Assembly (NCBI RefSeq): GCF_027925445.1
Contig: NZ_AP027149.1
Coordinates: 4,228,501-4,292,500 of the forward strand
DNA length: 64,000 bases
Direction of reading: 5' to 3'
DNA from: Methylocystis bryophila
Lineage (GTDB): Bacteria > Pseudomonadota > Alphaproteobacteria > Rhizobiales > Beijerinckiaceae
This document shows positions 61,940 through 64,000 of the stretch, one piece after another (position 1 is the first letter of the stretch; each line of letters opens with the position of its first letter). The translations under genes were made by a program, and so were the position numbers. The notes below the pieces were generated by a model. That model had not been told where the DNA came from, made no database searches, and saw nothing but the letters and a program-made list of their open reading frames with translations.

Positions 61940-63307
61940 ATGGCTGCGAATAGCAACAAGGTGAAGAAGGCCAAGATCACGCGGACGCGCGTTGCGGCTT
62001 TGAAGCCCGGCGAGACGCTCTGGGATAACCTCGTCGTCGGCTTCGGCGTGCGACGCCGGAAGGGAAGCGAGATGCGCAGCTACTTCGTGAAATATCGAAG
62101 CTGGGGAGGCGCGGGACAATCCTTGACGCTGGGGACATCGGGGAAGCTCGCACCTGAGGCCGCACGCGAAGCCGCCCGCGCGGTTTACGCCGAACTTGCC
62201 ATGGGCACCGATCCGGCCGAGAGGAAGAAAAAAGCCCGAGCCAGCCGCGTTCAAAAGCCCGAGACCGTTGCTGATTTGATCGACGAGTATGTCAAAGCCT
62301 GCGAAGCAGGGCTGCCGCTGGTCAAGGGCAAGCCGAAGAGCAAGCGCACGATCGCGTCGGACCGCTCCGCTTTCCGCAAGCACATTCGCCCGCTGCTCGG
62401 TTCGACTCCGGTCGCTGAGCTTCGCCGCCGCGACGTGATTGCCCTTCGCGACAAGGTGGCTGCGCGCCCCAAGCGCGACGGCGATGGCCTGGCGACAAGC
62501 CTGTCCACGCGCGTTGTGGCGAGTCTGAGCAGCGTTTTGCAGTGGGCGGTCAAGAGCGAGCGGCTCGAATTGAACGTTGCTCGCGGAGTAGAGCTTCACG
62601 CTATCGGCCGGCGCGATCGTCGCCTCGCCGTTCAAGAATATGGGGCGCTCGGCCGCGAACTGCGCCGTTCCAGGGAGGCGCCTTTGGTGAAGGCGGCGGT
62701 GTTGTTCCTCGCGTTCTCAGGCTGGCGTCGCGGCGAAGCGCTCGGCCTCAGATGGAGCGACCTCGACATGGAGAGCGCGACCGCTGTTTTGCCAATGACG
62801 AAGACCGGAAAAAGCATCCGCCCGCTTGGGCGCGCCGCTTTGAGCGTGCTGCGTAGCCTCCCGAAGATCAAGGGCAATGATCATGTGTTCCCGGGTAGGA
62901 AGGGCACCCTAGGCCAAGGCACGTTTTGGCGGACCCTCGCGCGGATTGTCGAGGCGGCCCGGCTCCCGAAAGAAGTGACGGCTCACGTGCTGCGCCACTC
63001 ATTCGTTTCGGTCGGCGATGACATCAATGAGACCGAATCCGCCATCGCCGCCTGCGTCGGACACAAGCGCAACACGATGACGTCGCGCTATTCGCATCGC
63101 TCTAGCGCGGCGAACGTCGCCGCCGCCAACAGGATCAGCGACGAGATTTCGATCCGGATGGGCTTCGCCAAGCGGGCCGACCTGTTCAACGAAGCGAAGC
63201 GCATTCCGCAATCGCACGTTGCGAAGATCGAGCGCACGCCAAGGCTGCGCATGTTGGCGAGGTCCAGCGCTGGACCATCGAATCGGCGAGGCATGGCGAG
63301 AGGATAG
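61940..63307 (+). CDS. Tyrosine-type site-specific integrase
   Basis: A 455-residue phage/island integrase. The N-terminal arm-binding DUF4102 domain (residues 10-95: LWDNLVVGFGVRRRKG, SYFVKYRSWGG, LTLGTSGKL) is followed by a SAM-like core-binding domain (about 108-208) and the catalytic domain with Arg263 (SGWRRGEALGLRW), Lys288, His349-x-x-Arg352 (HVLRHSF), His375 (VGHKRNTM) and nucleophile Tyr384 (SRYSH). All key residues are present, so it is probably active. The last 30 residues overlap another open frame. Confidence 0.93.
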   Translation: MAANSNKVKKAKITRTRVAALKPGETLWDNLVVGFGVRRRKGSEMRSYFVKYRSWGGAGQSLTLGTSGKLAPEAAREAARAVYAELAMGTDPAERKKKARASRVQKPETVADLIDEYVKACEAGLPLVKGKPKSKRTIASDRSAFRKHIRPLLGSTPVAELRRRDVIALRDKVAARPKRDGDGLATSLSTRVVASLSSVLQWAVKSERLELNVARGVELHAIGRRDRRLAVQEYGALGRELRRSREAPLVKAAVLFLAFSGWRRGEALGLRWSDLDMESATAVLPMTKTGKSIRPLGRAALSVLRSLPKIKGNDHVFPGRKGTLGQGTFWRTLARIVEAARLPKEVTAHVLRHSFVSVGDDINETESAIAACVGHKRNTMTSRYSHRSSAANVAAANRISDEISIRMGFAKRADLFNEAKRIPQSHVAKIERTPRLRMLARSSAGPSNRRGMARG

Positions 63308-63546
63308 CGCAGGCCAAGGCGATCCTGGACGAACTGCGGGGCGCTACGGCGCCGCTGGCAAGCCGGGAGATCGCACGGGCGATTCTGACTGTGAATGAGC
63401 TGGACCCGCGAGACCGGAAGCTTCTAACCGAGCACACGCGGCGTGTGAGTAAGGCGCTGCGGAATTTGAAAGCGGAAGGGTTGGCCGGGTCGGCGAAGGA
63501 CAGCCGCGGGAATATGGTTTGGGCTAGAGGGAGAATTATGAAATAG
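63256..63546 (+). pseudogene. Fragment of a small winged-helix-like island protein
   Basis: An open frame (codon starts in register with stop TAG 63544-63546) reading GERIAQAKAILDELRG, LASREIARAILTVNELDPRD, HTRRVSKALRNLKAEGLAG and NMVWARG. This resembles the C-terminal part of small HTH proteins common in Rhizobiales islands. No ATG, GTG or TTG start with a binding site is seen, and its beginning lies inside the integrase end, so it is either truncated or expressed by frameshifting. Confidence 0.45.
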
Positions 63547-63562
63547 GCGAGCACGAAAATTA

Positions 63563-63590
63563 AAGGGCCGCTTGCTCACAAGCGGCCCTT
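63563..63590. terminator. Perfect 12-base hairpin after the integrase region
   Basis: AAGGGCCGCTTG-CTCA-CAAGCGGCCCTT. A T-run follows only on the minus strand (TAATTTTC), so it may terminate leftward transcripts, or both. Confidence 0.7.
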
Positions 63591-63750
63591 AGAGGATCTC
63601 GACATCCGCTCTTGCAGACACCTTATCAGACACCACGTTCCTCTGCCATGTGCATGTGGGTCTCCCTTCGGTTCGCATGCGATAAGGCTGCTAGCACGTC
63701 CCATACCACCCGCGGCTTAACGGTTAGTTAAGCACAGGTTTGAGTCGCTC
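63591..63750. other. Non-coding island DNA
   Basis: AT-richer than the chromosome. No gene or RNA was recognised. Confidence 0.4.
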
Positions 63751-64000
63751 TCAAGCGGAGAAGGTAGGCGAGCCCTCAGGTTTTTCAAGTGGGGAAATCT
63801 TAAGTTGGTACACAAGCCTATCCGGCTTTATATCTCGTATAGAAACGGCTTGCATAAGATCCCCTGGGCTTATGACAATCTCGTGGCTTGAGCCGGCAAG
63901 TTAATCCTTGGCGAAGGAAACTTTAATTTTTTGATCTTCAGGAAGAATGTTTTCTATATATAGAGTCGCCTGCTGCGTATATCGTACGGGTCGATTCGAG
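63751..64000 (-). pseudogene. Partial minus-strand gene with an in-frame TAA
   Basis: From the window edge a frame reads RPVRYTQQATLYIENILPED then KIKVSFAKD and stops at TAA (63903-63901). The same frame then stays open for 49 more codons (HEIVISPGDLMQAVSIRDIK, DRLVYQLKISPLEKPEG) to TGA at 63753-63751. Both parts look like protein, so this is either a nonsense-broken gene or a gene that ends at 63901 with an accidental open tail. Family unknown; 5' part outside the window. Confidence 0.4.

Larger units (their letters stand above)
61326..64000. mobile_element. Integrase-bearing genomic island, left part
   Basis: It begins where the glycosyltransferase coding sequence ends in AT-rich DNA (about 61326-61370). 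It contains a DUF1488-like gene, a tyrosine integrase, fragments of small genes and AT-richer DNA to the end of the window. The right end and the missing 3' part of the glycosyltransferase gene are outside the window. No tRNA target is seen. Confidence 0.6.

Overview
The window looks like a GC-rich alphaproteobacterial chromosome of the order Rhizobiales/Hyphomicrobiales, most likely a type II methanotroph related to Methylosinus or Methylocystis. The main support is a lanthanide-type methanol dehydrogenase operon (xoxF-xoxG-xoxJ) with its accessory quinoprotein-relay genes, a Cys-rich copper storage protein (Csp1 type), a copC-copD pair, a Met/His-rich Spy-like protein, homospermidine synthase, a PduO-type cobalamin adenosyltransferase and CobT. 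No methane monooxygenase, rRNA or tRNA gene was seen, so the genus is inference.

Layout. 0.4-11.5 kb: a conserved hypothetical, a TIGR02302/DUF4175 membrane protein, exported unknowns, a polysaccharide-export lipoprotein, the divergent pair PBP-activator lipoprotein / rsmI, and cobT. 11.6-19 kb: the methanol-oxidation locus. SoxYZ-like carrier, DUF1697 protein and metallo-hydrolase lie on the minus strand, facing xoxF-xoxG-xoxJ on the plus strand; glyQ overlaps the end of xoxJ. 19-25 kb: a small gene behind a perfect double LexA box, a lower-GC orphan, hemA, a metal-binding Spy-like gene, a transposase-like fragment, pduO, DUF4164 and zapA. 25-47 kb: housekeeping genes (ETF-QO, L,D-transpeptidase, antiporter, cysE, sufE, rnr, cvpA, purF, MFS pump, UDG-like, nnrU, hss, and purL-bolA-grxD). 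47-51 kb: OmpW porin, csp1, and SOS-type imuA-imuB. 51-60 kb: deacetylase, GNAT, kinase/APH fusion, amidase, CoA-transferase, and copC-copD. 61.3 kb to the end: an integrase-bearing island that begins where a glycosyltransferase gene is cut short.

Functional links. XoxF passes electrons to cytochrome XoxG, helped by the periplasmic XoxJ; the SoxYZ-like and metallo-hydrolase proteins belong to the same quinoprotein-relay theme. Copper handling is scattered (csp1, copCD, Spy-like protein). CysE and SufE serve cysteine and Fe-S metabolism, and BolA with the monothiol glutaredoxin forms a second Fe-S unit. ImuA/ImuB and one unknown gene appear to be LexA-controlled.

The most unusual feature is a family of two-hairpin palindromic elements found between genes and, once, inside imuB as an exact 38-codon in-frame insertion. 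At two other genes the TAG at the element edge is the stop codon of the upstream gene. This resembles the protein-invading palindromic elements known from Rickettsia.
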